This document shows, piece after piece, positions 1 through 6,495 of a DNA stretch of 11,606 bases. Source of the DNA: Desulfobacterales bacterium (lineage in GTDB: Bacteria > Desulfobacterota > Desulfobacteria > Desulfobacterales > UBA2174_A). Both the position numbers and the translations under genes were made by a program. Under the pieces are notes generated by a model. It did not search any database. It had not been told where the DNA came from and saw only the letters and a program-made list of their open reading frames with translations. How positions within the stretch are numbered: position 1 is the first letter of the stretch; every line of letters begins with the position of its first letter. The DNA is taken from assembly GCA_025454075.1 (NCBI GenBank), contig JALOPD010000104.1, positions 1 through 11,606 on the forward strand. The letters are read 5' to 3'.

Positions 1-2051
1 CCAACGGTTCGGGCAAATCGTCCTTCGCCTACCTGCTGGCCGGCCTCATCCCGCATTTCTTCGGCGGCACGCTTCAAGGCGACGTAAGGGTGGACGGGCT
101 CAACACGCGGGAGTGCGCTATGGGCGATCTTTTTCCCCGAGTGGGGCTCGTGCTTCAGAACCCGGATGCCCAGCTCTTCAGCAGCACCGTGGCGGACGAA
201 CTGGCCTTCGGGCTGGAGAGCCTGGGCTTCCCCGCCCGGCAGATCGAGGGGCGCATCCCGGCGATGGCCGAATCGCTCGGCATCGAACATCTCCTCGACC
301 GCGCGCCCGAAACGCTTTCAGGCGGCGAACAGCGCCTGGTTGCCATCGCGTCGGTGCTGGTCATGGAACCGCCGCTTCTGGTCCTGGATGAACCCTTCGC
401 GAACCTGGACTGGACCTTCGCCCGAAGGGTGAGATCTCTACTGGCCGACCTGCACCGGCGGGGGAAAACCGTCATCGTCATCGAACACCGCGCCGGCGAA
501 TTCCTGCAGGATGCCACGCGGCTGACTGTCTTCGACAACGGCCGCTGCTCCCCGATCGGCCCGGGCGTGTCTTTCCGGCACATCCTCGAAGAGCGCCGTC
601 TCACACCGACCTACCCCCCGCTTTCTTTTCCGGCGGTCGACGAAACCGCCGCGCCGGTGCTCTCCATAGCGCATCTCGATTTTTCCATAGAAAAAAAGAA
701 GATCCTTGAAGATGTCTCTTTCGCGCTGAGGACCGGGGAGGTGGTCGCTCTGGTGGGCAAGAACGGCGCCGGGAAGTCAACGCTCGTCAGGCATCTGATC
801 GGCCTGCTGAAGCCCTTGAGGGGCGACGTGCGCCTTCACGGCCGCAGCATCCGCGGCCAGGCGCCCTCGGATCTGGCGCACAGCATCGGCGTCTGCTTTC
901 AGAACCCGAACGACCAGTTTTTCAAAACGACGGTCCGTGATGAGCTTGCGGTCGGTCTGCACCGCCGCGGCGCGACGGCCGTTGACCCAATCGGTGAACT
1001 TTGCCGCCGCTTCAGGCTCTCAGGTCTGCTCGACCGATCCCCCTACCGGTTGAGCGAAGGCGAAAAAAAGCAGGTGGCCATCGCCGCCGTTCTGGCGATG
1101 GGCCCTGAAGTTCTTGTTCTTGATGAGCCCACGGTCGGTCAGGATGCTGCCGGGAAGGACGCGCTGGCCGCCTGGATCGGGGAACTTGCAGGGCAGGGGG
1201 TCGCCGTGCTGCTGGCGACGCACGACCTGGACTTTGCCGCCGCCTGCGCCGCCCGCTGGGTGCTGCTGGACGGGGGCCGTGTGCGGGGCGATGGGTCCGC
1301 TGCGGACATCACTCGTTTGATGGACCCCGGAAGCCCCGAGTCGGCTGCCCCTGTGCCCGGCGGGAACCTCTTCGCCTCTCGTCCCGCTCGAAGCAGCCTC
1401 AACCCGTTGACCCGGCTCGTGCTGTTGTTCGCAGGGGTCGGCGCCGTCCTCGCTTCCCACTCGACCGGCGCCCTGGCGGCGGAGGCCGCAGTCGTCTCGA
1501 TCCTGCTGCTGCTGAGCGGCCGTGAACGGAAGGTCCGGTCGCTGCGGCTGATGGGGCCGATGGTGGCGTTGGTGTTCGTTCTCGGGGTGGTGTTTTTCGA
1601 CATAGAGACCACTCTGCAATTGGTGATGCGGGTCTTCAGCCTTCTGGGGATTTCGGCGGTCTGCTTTGCTTCCCTGACCCCGGAGGAGGTGGGTGCCGCG
1701 CTGGCGGGACTCAAGGTCCCGCCGGGTCCGGCGTTCATGCTGACGGCCGGCCTGCGCTACGTGCCGCTGATCGAACAAAGGGTCCGCTCGATCCGGGACG
1801 CGCAACAGGCCCGGGGGATAGATCTGCAGCCCCGGCTTACGAACATCGGCAACTGGATGGCTCTGTTGCTGCCCCTTCTGGTGCAATGCTTTCTGCTGGC
1901 GGACGAACTGGCGCTGGCCATGGAGGCGCGCGGGTTCTCCGGCAAGAGGCGCACGTCGCGGCGCCCGGCGCGATGGCGGTTTTTGGACGGGGCGGTCATG
2001 GCGGCCGTGCTCTGCGCGCTAGCGGCCCTGGTCTGTTGGGAAAGAGGCTGA
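1..2051 (+). CDS. ECF transporter core: fused EcfA-EcfA'-EcfT (ATPase-ATPase-membrane subunit), 5' truncated
   Basis: The energising module of an energy-coupling-factor importer, in which two ATPases drive vitamin or cofactor uptake through a membrane coupling protein and a separate substrate-binding S component not seen here. The frame is open from base 3, where it encodes the Walker A residues NGSGKSS, so the true start lies left of the window; the in-frame GTG at 90 is internal. Over 682 visible residues, ATPase 1 has Q52 (Q-loop), LSGGEQ 105-110, Walker B LLVLDEP 125-131 and H162. ATPase 2 has Walker A GKNGAGKST 252-260, Q300, signature LSEGE 350-354, Walker B VLVLDEP 370-376 and H407. 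From about residue 467 there are several hydrophobic segments and the two Ala-Arg-Gly motifs typical of EcfT coupling helices (603-605 and 642-644). Fused ECF ATPase pairs are known; adding EcfT on the same chain is less usual. The substrate cannot be read from the sequence; neighbouring thiE makes a thiamine precursor plausible. Confidence 0.93.
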   Translation, partial: NGSGKSSFAYLLAGLIPHFFGGTLQGDVRVDGLNTRECAMGDLFPRVGLVLQNPDAQLFSSTVADELAFGLESLGFPARQIEGRIPAMAESLGIEHLLDRAPETLSGGEQRLVAIASVLVMEPPLLVLDEPFANLDWTFARRVRSLLADLHRRGKTVIVIEHRAGEFLQDATRLTVFDNGRCSPIGPGVSFRHILEERRLTPTYPPLSFPAVDETAAPVLSIAHLDFSIEKKKILEDVSFALRTGEVVALVGKNGAGKSTLVRHLIGLLKPLRGDVRLHGRSIRGQAPSDLAHSIGVCFQNPNDQFFKTTVRDELAVGLHRRGATAVDPIGELCRRFRLSGLLDRSPYRLSEGEKKQVAIAAVLAMGPEVLVLDEPTVGQDAAGKDALAAWIGELAGQGVAVLLATHDLDFAAACAARWVLLDGGRVRGDGSAADITRLMDPGSPESAAPVPGGNLFASRPARSSLNPLTRLVLLFAGVGAVLASHSTGALAAEAAVVSILLLLSGRERKVRSLRLMGPMVALVFVLGVVFFDIETTLQLVMRVFSLLGISAVCFASLTPEEVGAALAGLKVPPGPAFMLTAGLRYVPLIEQRVRSIRDAQQARGIDLQPRLTNIGNWMALLLPLLVQCFLLADELALAMEARGFSGKRRTSRRPARWRFLDGAVMAAVLCALAALVCWERG

Positions 2052-2663
2052 CTCGGCCATAAGCCGGCGCAGCGCCGCGGCCGGGTCAGGGGCGTCGTTG
2101 ATCCCGGAGATGACGGCGCAGTAGCGCGCGCCGGCGGCCAGCACCGGCCTGATTCCCCCGTGGGTGATGCCGCCGATCGCCACGACCGGTATGTCCACGG
2201 CCGCGACCACCGCCCGCAGCCCTTTCAAGCCGATGACGACGGCCTCCGGCTTGGTGGGTGTGGCGAAGACGGCGCCCGCACCCACATAGGTCGCCCCGGC
2301 CGCGGCCGCGGACTGCGCCGGATCGGGATAGCGCGCAGAGACGCCGACGATCATCTCCGCAGGCACCCGGCGAATCACCTCTCGGAAGTCCAGATCCTCC
2401 TGCCCCACGTGAATGCCGTCCGCCTCGACCTCTATCGCGATGTCCACCCGGTCGTTCACGATCAGCACGGCGTCCCCGAAGGACCGCACGCAGGCCAGCA
2501 TCTCGGCCGCAAGCTCCCTGAAAGCGGCATCATCGGCTGTTTTGTGGCGCAGCTGGATCACCCGCGCCCCCGCCTCGAGCAGCCTTCGGCCCAGTGCGAC
2601 GCTGTCGGCGAAGCAGTAGATCCGGCCGGGGTTGCAGAGAAAGGTCTCCTTGGGGCGGCGCAT
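2019..2663 (-). CDS. thiE: Thiamine-phosphate synthase (thiamine-phosphate pyrophosphorylase)
   Basis: Joins HMP pyrophosphate and thiazole phosphate to give thiamine phosphate in the cytoplasm. From the ATG at 2663 it has 214 residues, close to the 211 of E. coli ThiE. Family motifs are QLRHK 37-41, VND 69-71, DGIHVGQED 82-90, GVSA 107-110, the diphosphate-binding FATPTKP 133-139, AIGGI 162-166 and AVISGI 183-188, spread along one TIM barrel. An in-frame TTG at 2708 gives a form 15 residues longer. It has a GAGGTG ten bases upstream, but that lies inside the cupin coding sequence and the extra residues have no counterpart in E. coli ThiE, so I prefer the ATG although its ribosome site is weak. 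The start lies 16 bp below the cupin stop, suggesting co-transcription. The 3' end overlaps the convergent ECF gene by 33 bp. The enzyme identity is firm; the start is not. Confidence 0.93.
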   Translation of the reverse strand: MRRPKETFLCNPGRIYCFADSVALGRRLLEAGARVIQLRHKTADDAAFRELAAEMLACVRSFGDAVLIVNDRVDIAIEVEADGIHVGQEDLDFREVIRRVPAEMIVGVSARYPDPAQSAAAAGATYVGAGAVFATPTKPEAVVIGLKGLRAVVAAVDIPVVAIGGITHGGIRPVLAAGARYCAVISGINDAPDPAAALRRLMAESASFPTDQGR

Positions 2664-2679
2664 GGCGGCAAAAGTCCCG

Positions 2680-3003
2680 CTATTTGAAGTCTTCCCTTGC
2701 CGGGGCAAACACTTCGATCACCTCGGCGGGGCCCTTGAGGCAGCGGGCGGAGTGGACCGTGTTGGATGGGATGTGGTAGGCGCCGCCGGCCGGCACGGCC
2801 CGGGTTTCGCCGGCGATGGTCAGCTCCATCTCGCCCTTGACCACCGTGCCGATCTGCTCGTGCGGGTGGCGGTGCTCGGGCAGCGGGGTGCCCGGCGTGA
2901 AGGTGAAATAGGCGAACGTCATGCGCTCGCCGTGGATGACGCGCATCTCGATCCCGGCGGCGGGTTTTTTTGAGGGAAGCCCCTGAATGACGTAATAGGT
3001 CAT
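2680..3003 (-). CDS. Small single-domain cupin protein
   Basis: A 107-residue beta-barrel protein of the cupin 2 type. Cupin motif 1 is clear: the metal-ligand cluster PEHRHPHEQ is followed by GTVVKGEMEL. Motif 2 is seen as VPAGGAYHIPSNTVH. Two motif-1 histidines, the glutamate or glutamine after them and the motif-2 histidine would bind one divalent metal. No partner domain is present, so it is either a small enzyme or a ligand sensor; the sequence does not say which. The ATG at 3003 is chosen because a strong ribosome site (AAGGTGAGGA) sits seven bases upstream; the TTG at 3024 lacks this support and adds only seven residues. The next gene in the same direction is thiE, 16 bp downstream. 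The pairing is suggestive, but a thiamine role for the cupin is inference only. Confidence 0.85.
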   Translation of the reverse strand: MTYYVIQGLPSKKPAAGIEMRVIHGERMTFAYFTFTPGTPLPEHRHPHEQIGTVVKGEMELTIAGETRAVPAGGAYHIPSNTVHSARCLKGPAEVIEVFAPAREDFK

Positions 3004-3010
3004 TGCACCA

Positions 3011-3020
3011 TCCTCACCTT
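3011..3020 (-). promoter_or_regulatory. Ribosome binding site fixing the cupin start
   Basis: On the minus strand this reads AAGGTGAGGA, seven bases before the ATG at 3003. It decides for that ATG over the upstream in-frame TTG at 3024. Confidence 0.7.
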
Positions 3021-3078
3021 TCAAAGCGGCCCGGTTCAGTCAAGGCAGTTATCCGAGACTGGTTTTAAACTTTTATTT

Positions 3079-3106
3079 AAAAACCGGACTGCCAAGGCCG
3101 GTTTTT
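3079..3106 (-). terminator. Terminator-like hairpin at the end of the liv operon, overlapping the livF stop
   Basis: A perfect 9-bp stem (AAAAACCGG at 3079-3087, CCGGTTTTT at 3098-3106) encloses a 10-base loop. Because the stem ends in A and T runs, it gives a T tract on either strand. On the minus strand it ends the livJHMGF transcript, and the livF TAA (3107-3105) lies partly within the stem. On the plus strand there is no known transcript entering it. The cupin-thiE unit begins about 75 bp downstream, so it separates the two units. Confidence 0.75.
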
Positions 3107-3800
3107 ATATTCCGCAGAGTTTGCGCACCTCCTCGTTGTTCACCAGCTCGGCGACCGGGCCTTCGCAGCGGATGCGGCCGTTGTCGATGATGAAGCCGTA
3201 GTCGCTCAAGCCGAGCGTGAACTTCAGGTTCTGCTCGGCGAGCAGCACCGTCAGGCCGAGCTCCTTCAACCGGCGGATGCGCTCCTCGAAGATTTTCACC
3301 ATGATCGGTGCCAGCCCCTCGGTGGGCTCATCCAGCAGCAGCAATTGCGGGTTGGTCATCAGCGCGCGGGCGATGGCGAGCAGCTTCTGCTCGCCGCCGC
3401 TGAGCAGCCCGCCCTTGCGCGCGTCCATGGGCTTGAGGGGCGGGAACAGGTCGTAGACCCGGTCCTTGGTCCACGCCTCGGGCCCCGGCACCGGGCGGGC
3501 GGCGATCTCTAAGTTTTCGCCCACCGTCAGGTCCGCGAAGATCCGCCGGTCGTCGGGGACATAGCCGATGCCCTTGCGGGCGAGCAGGTAGGGCGCGGCG
3601 CCGGTGACGTCTTCGCCGTTCAGCCGGACCCGCCCCCGGGAGGGGGGCACCAGCCCCATGATGCTCCTGAGGGTCGTGGTTTTGCCGGCGCCGTTGCGGC
3701 CCAGCAGGCAGACCACCTGGCCCTTTTCGACCTTCAGGGAGACATTGAACAGGATGTGGCTCAATCCGTAAAAGGTGTGGATGCCCTTGACCTCCAGCAT
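3105..3800 (-). CDS. livF: Branched-chain amino acid-type ABC transporter ATP-binding protein LivF
   Basis: The second ATPase of a LivJHMGF-type importer, working at the cytoplasmic face with LivG on the LivHM membrane pair. It has 231 residues, a normal LivF length. Walker A is GRNGAGKT 34-41, the signature LSGGEQ 133-138 and Walker B LLLLDEP 153-159. Two features mark it as LivF rather than LivG: VPDDRRIF at 81-88, a D/E in place of the usual Q-loop glutamine, and AEQN at 188-191, where most ABC ATPases have a histidine. The EQN variant is normal for LivF, so it is not a defect. The ATG at 3800 follows a GGGAGGGG ribosome site and lies 2 bp after the livG stop, implying tight coupling. It is the last gene of the operon. 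Confidence 0.95.
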   Translation of the reverse strand: MLEVKGIHTFYGLSHILFNVSLKVEKGQVVCLLGRNGAGKTTTLRSIMGLVPPSRGRVRLNGEDVTGAAPYLLARKGIGYVPDDRRIFADLTVGENLEIAARPVPGPEAWTKDRVYDLFPPLKPMDARKGGLLSGGEQKLLAIARALMTNPQLLLLDEPTEGLAPIMVKIFEERIRRLKELGLTVLLAEQNLKFTLGLSDYGFIIDNGRIRCEGPVAELVNNEEVRKLCGI

Positions 3801-3802
3801 CT

Positions 3803-4537
3803 TCAGGCCCCTCCCAGGTAGGCTTCCTGCACGGTGATGTTCTGCCGCACCTCCTCCGGCGCTGCCTGGAGGATGGTTTTGCCCTGCTGCATCACCATGA
3901 TGCTGGTGGCGACGTTGAACACCACGTCCATGTCGTGCTCGCAGAAGAGGATGGTGAGGCCCTGCTCCCGGGCCAGCCGTTGCACCAGGGCCATGGTGGC
4001 GGCGGTTTCATCCGGGGACATGCCGGCCGTGGGCTCGTCGAGAATCAACAGCTCGGGCTCGTTGCCCAGGGCAATCGCGATTTCGAGAATGCGCTTGTCG
4101 CCGTGGGAGAGGGACCCGGCGATGGCGGACTGCTGGTCGCTCAGCCCCACCCGCTCCAGGATCTGCCGGGTTTCCTCCAGCATGATGCGGTGCGCCGGCC
4201 GGAACATGGTTCGGCTGAGGTTTTTCTGGGAGAGGACCGACACCTGGACGTTGCGGAAAACGGTGAGTCGCGGGAAGATGTTGGCGATCTGAAAAGACCG
4301 GGCGATGCCTTTTCGGCAGACCTGATGCGCCGGCAGATGGGAGATGTCCTCCCCTTTAAAAAGGATCCGGCCCTTATCCGGCTGCAGATGGCCGGTGATG
4401 AGATTGAACAGGGTGGTCTTGCCGGCCCCGTTCGGGCCGATGACGGCCACGAGGTCGCCTTGGCTCACTCGCAGGTCGGCGCCGTCGACCGCTTTGAAGT
4501 CGGCGAACGATTTCCGGAGATTTTCAACCTGCAGCAT
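3803..4537 (-). CDS. livG: Branched-chain amino acid-type ABC transporter ATP-binding protein LivG
   Basis: The first ATPase of the importer, 244 residues. Walker A is GPNGAGKT 34-41, the Q-loop glutamine is Q83 within SFQIANIF, the signature is the divergent LSHGDKR 143-149, Walker B is LLILDEP 163-169 and the switch histidine is H201 in CEHDMD. The LSHG-type signature and the RSFQ segment are usual for LivG. The ATG at 4537 has a GGGGGA ribosome site and follows the livM stop by 12 bp. Its complete set of catalytic residues suggests it carries the competent switch histidine for the pair with LivF. Confidence 0.95.
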   Translation of the reverse strand: MLQVENLRKSFADFKAVDGADLRVSQGDLVAVIGPNGAGKTTLFNLITGHLQPDKGRILFKGEDISHLPAHQVCRKGIARSFQIANIFPRLTVFRNVQVSVLSQKNLSRTMFRPAHRIMLEETRQILERVGLSDQQSAIAGSLSHGDKRILEIAIALGNEPELLILDEPTAGMSPDETAATMALVQRLAREQGLTILFCEHDMDVVFNVATSIMVMQQGKTILQAAPEEVRQNITVQEAYLGGA

Positions 4538-4549
4538 CGTGTCCCCCGC

Positions 4550-5515
4550 CTACCGCACGGCGCCCGCCGAGCGTCGCCGCTCGCGGCTGCGCAGCCACGT
4601 CCGCACGTTGACCCCCATGATCCCTTCCGGCAGGAAGAAAATGAGTAGAATCAGAACGACGCCGAGAATCAGGGTCCAGTATTCCGTGTAGCTGCCGACA
4701 AAGGTGCGCAGCGCCACCATGATCGCCGCCCCCAGCATGGGGCCGAAGAAGGTGAACCAGCCGCCGAGCAGGCACATGATGAAAATTTCGAGCGAAAAAA
4801 CCCAGAAGAGCATGTCCGGAAAAACCGACCCTTCCAGGACGACGAACAGCACCCCGGCGACCCCGGCGAAGAAGGTCGCGATCACGATGCCCAGCAGCTG
4901 GTGGCGCCGAACGCTGATCCCCACCGCCTCGCAGCGCTGAGGGTTGTCGCGCACGGCGCGCAGCGTCGCCCCGAACGGGGATTTCAGCATCAGGTACATG
5001 AGCGCGAGACAGACGCTCACGACGACGAGCAGAAAATAGTAGGCATGGACCGATCCGGAGAGCAGTTCCGGCATGGGGATGCCGTGGATGCCGTCGTCGC
5101 CGTTGGTAAGGCTGTACCAGCGCAGGGCGACGATCCAGATGAGCGACCCCAGGGAGATCTGGAGCATCCCGAAGTACAGCTTGTTCAGGCGCACGCAGAA
5201 GGCGCCGATCACCAGGCCGGTCAAGGCCGCCGCCAAAGGCCCGGCGCAGAACCCGACCCATGCCGGCAGCGAGGTTTTGGCGAGGATCAGGCCGGCGGTG
5301 TAGGCGCCGACGCCGTAAAACACCCCGTGATGGAACTGGTAGGCGCCGCCGTGGCCGACCAGCAGGTTCAGGCTCATGGCCAGCAGCCCGGTCACGAAGA
5401 CGACGGCGAGGATGTAGACGTAAAAACGGCCGGCAAAAAGGGGCACGAGCAGCAGCGCCAGAAAAACCGCGGCGGTCCACAGAAACGCCGGGGTGCGAAG
5501 GATGTCCTTGATCAT
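4550..5515 (-). CDS. livM: Branched-chain amino acid-type ABC transporter permease LivM
   Basis: One of the two inner-membrane permease subunits, 321 residues, with about eight to nine hydrophobic segments beginning at FLWTAAVFLALLLVPLFAG near the N-terminus. Family features seen include LLVGHGGAYQFHHGVFYGVGAY, typical of the LivM N-terminal half, and the cytoplasmic coupling segment SPFGATLRAVRDNPQRCEAVGI, which contacts the ATPases. The C-terminus is a short arginine-rich tail after FFLPEGIMG. The ATG at 5515 is preceded by AAGGGG and lies 12 bp after the livH stop. The substrate is not readable from the permease. The large overlapping frames on either strand here are shadows. Confidence 0.94.
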   Translation of the reverse strand: MIKDILRTPAFLWTAAVFLALLLVPLFAGRFYVYILAVVFVTGLLAMSLNLLVGHGGAYQFHHGVFYGVGAYTAGLILAKTSLPAWVGFCAGPLAAALTGLVIGAFCVRLNKLYFGMLQISLGSLIWIVALRWYSLTNGDDGIHGIPMPELLSGSVHAYYFLLVVVSVCLALMYLMLKSPFGATLRAVRDNPQRCEAVGISVRRHQLLGIVIATFFAGVAGVLFVVLEGSVFPDMLFWVFSLEIFIMCLLGGWFTFFGPMLGAAIMVALRTFVGSYTEYWTLILGVVLILLIFFLPEGIMGVNVRTWLRSRERRRSAGAVR

Positions 5516-5527
5516 GCCGTGCCCCTT

Positions 5528-6418
5528 TTACCAAACCGATTTGAGGAGCCCCGTGGGCTTCAGGGTCAAAATGACGACCACCGCCAGGTAGGGAAAAACG
5601 ATCGCGAACTGCGGCAGCACCATGACCCCGATGGATTGAGTGATGCCAAAGATGAGCGAGCCCACCATGGCGCCCCAAATGTTGCCGAGGCCGCCGATGG
5701 TGACGATGAGAAAGGCCTCGATGATGATGGAGTGATCCATGCCGAGCGTGATGCTGATGGTCGGGGACACCAGGGCGCCGCCCAGGCCGGCCAGCAGGCA
5801 GCCCAGCACGAAGGCGAACGCGAACACCCAGCTCACGTTGATGCCGATGGCCCCCACCATCTCCCGATCCACCGCCGCCGCCCGGGCGATCTTGCCGAAC
5901 TTGGTCCGGGTCGAAAGCAGCCACAGGCCCACCGCCACCAGCGGCCCGACCAGGAGCAGAAAAAGATTGTAGCGCGGGAAGGCCGTGCCGAGCACGGAGA
6001 CGGACCCCTGCAGAAACGGCGGCGCGACGATCGACCGGTAGTCCGCCCCCCAGGTCATCTTGGTCAGATCCCCCAGGATGAGCATGAGGGCGAAGGTGAA
6101 CAGCAGCAGCATGAGATGCTCGCGTTCGTAAAGATGGCAGAACAGAAGCCGTTCGGCGACCAGGCTGACCACCGCCACGATCAGCGGGGCGCAGAACATG
6201 GCGAGCCAGAACCCCGCCACGCTTTCACCGAAGGCCGTAGCGATGGTGTGGGCGGCGAAGGCACCGATCATGTAAAGGGAGCCGTGGGCGACGTTGGGCA
6301 CCCGCAAGACGCCGAGGATGAAGCTCAGCCCGGAGGAGACGATGAAAAGGATCATGGCCCGGCTCAGCCCCACCAGCAGCTGGCTGGTGAGCGCGGCCAG
6401 GCTCAGGTTTGATTCCAT
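5528..6418 (-). CDS. livH: Branched-chain amino acid-type ABC transporter permease LivH
   Basis: The partner permease of LivM, 296 residues, with about eight membrane segments. The N-terminal half carries GLSFILGVLRVPNVAHGSLYMIGAFAA, a LivH family hallmark, and the C-terminal half has the cytoplasmic coupling segment RAAAVDREMVGAIGINVSWV followed by GCLLAGLGGALVSP. The ATG at 6418 has an AAAGGGCGG-like site about ten bases upstream. It is the first permease gene after livJ and is separated from it by 77 bp holding a strong hairpin. This probably lets livJ be expressed above the membrane genes, as is common for binding-protein operons; the expression ratio is inference. Confidence 0.94.
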   Translation of the reverse strand: MESNLSLAALTSQLLVGLSRAMILFIVSSGLSFILGVLRVPNVAHGSLYMIGAFAAHTIATAFGESVAGFWLAMFCAPLIVAVVSLVAERLLFCHLYEREHLMLLLFTFALMLILGDLTKMTWGADYRSIVAPPFLQGSVSVLGTAFPRYNLFLLLVGPLVAVGLWLLSTRTKFGKIARAAAVDREMVGAIGINVSWVFAFAFVLGCLLAGLGGALVSPTISITLGMDHSIIIEAFLIVTIGGLGNIWGAMVGSLIFGITQSIGVMVLPQFAIVFPYLAVVVILTLKPTGLLKSVW

Positions 6419-6442
6419 GGGAGCTGCCGCCCTTTAAAAGAC

Positions 6443-6478
6443 CTGCCCGCCCTTTGCCGGAACCGGCGGGGCGGGCAG
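6443..6478 (-). terminator. Hairpin between livJ and livH (partial terminator or mRNA-stabilising structure)
   Basis: CTGCCCGCCC at 6443-6452 pairs perfectly with GGGCGGGCAG at 6469-6478, and an inner GCCGG/CCGGC stem (6456-6460 with 6463-6467) extends it. It lies 18 bp after the livJ stop and 25 bp before livH. On the minus strand only a short TTTT follows a few bases later, so full termination is unlikely. A 3' stem that protects livJ mRNA and lowers read-through into livHMGF fits better. Confidence 0.6.
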
Positions 6479-6495
6479 ATGGATTCCCTATCAAA

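Noticed and set aside
90..92. GTG at 90 as the start of the ECF gene
   Set aside because: The frame continues upstream to base 3 and encodes the Walker A loop, so the gene starts outside the window.
1020..1886. 288-codon antisense frame inside the ECF fusion
   Set aside because: Low-complexity Gln/His/Arg-rich translation; the plus strand carries full ABC and EcfT motifs here.
3105..3800. Loss of the switch histidine in LivF as a sign of a broken ATPase
   Set aside because: The EQN motif at this place is usual in LivF proteins and LivG has its histidine, so it is family-normal.
4524..5924. 466-codon frame on the minus strand overlapping livM, livH and the gap between
   Set aside because: It is an out-of-frame reading of the true permease genes, Arg/His/Gly-rich with no membrane segments.
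4901..6412. 503-codon open frame on the plus strand opposite livM and livH
   Set aside because: It is rich in Gln, His, Arg, Gly and Asp with no domain pattern, as expected for the antisense of GC-rich membrane-protein codons; the minus strand has clear LivM and LivH.
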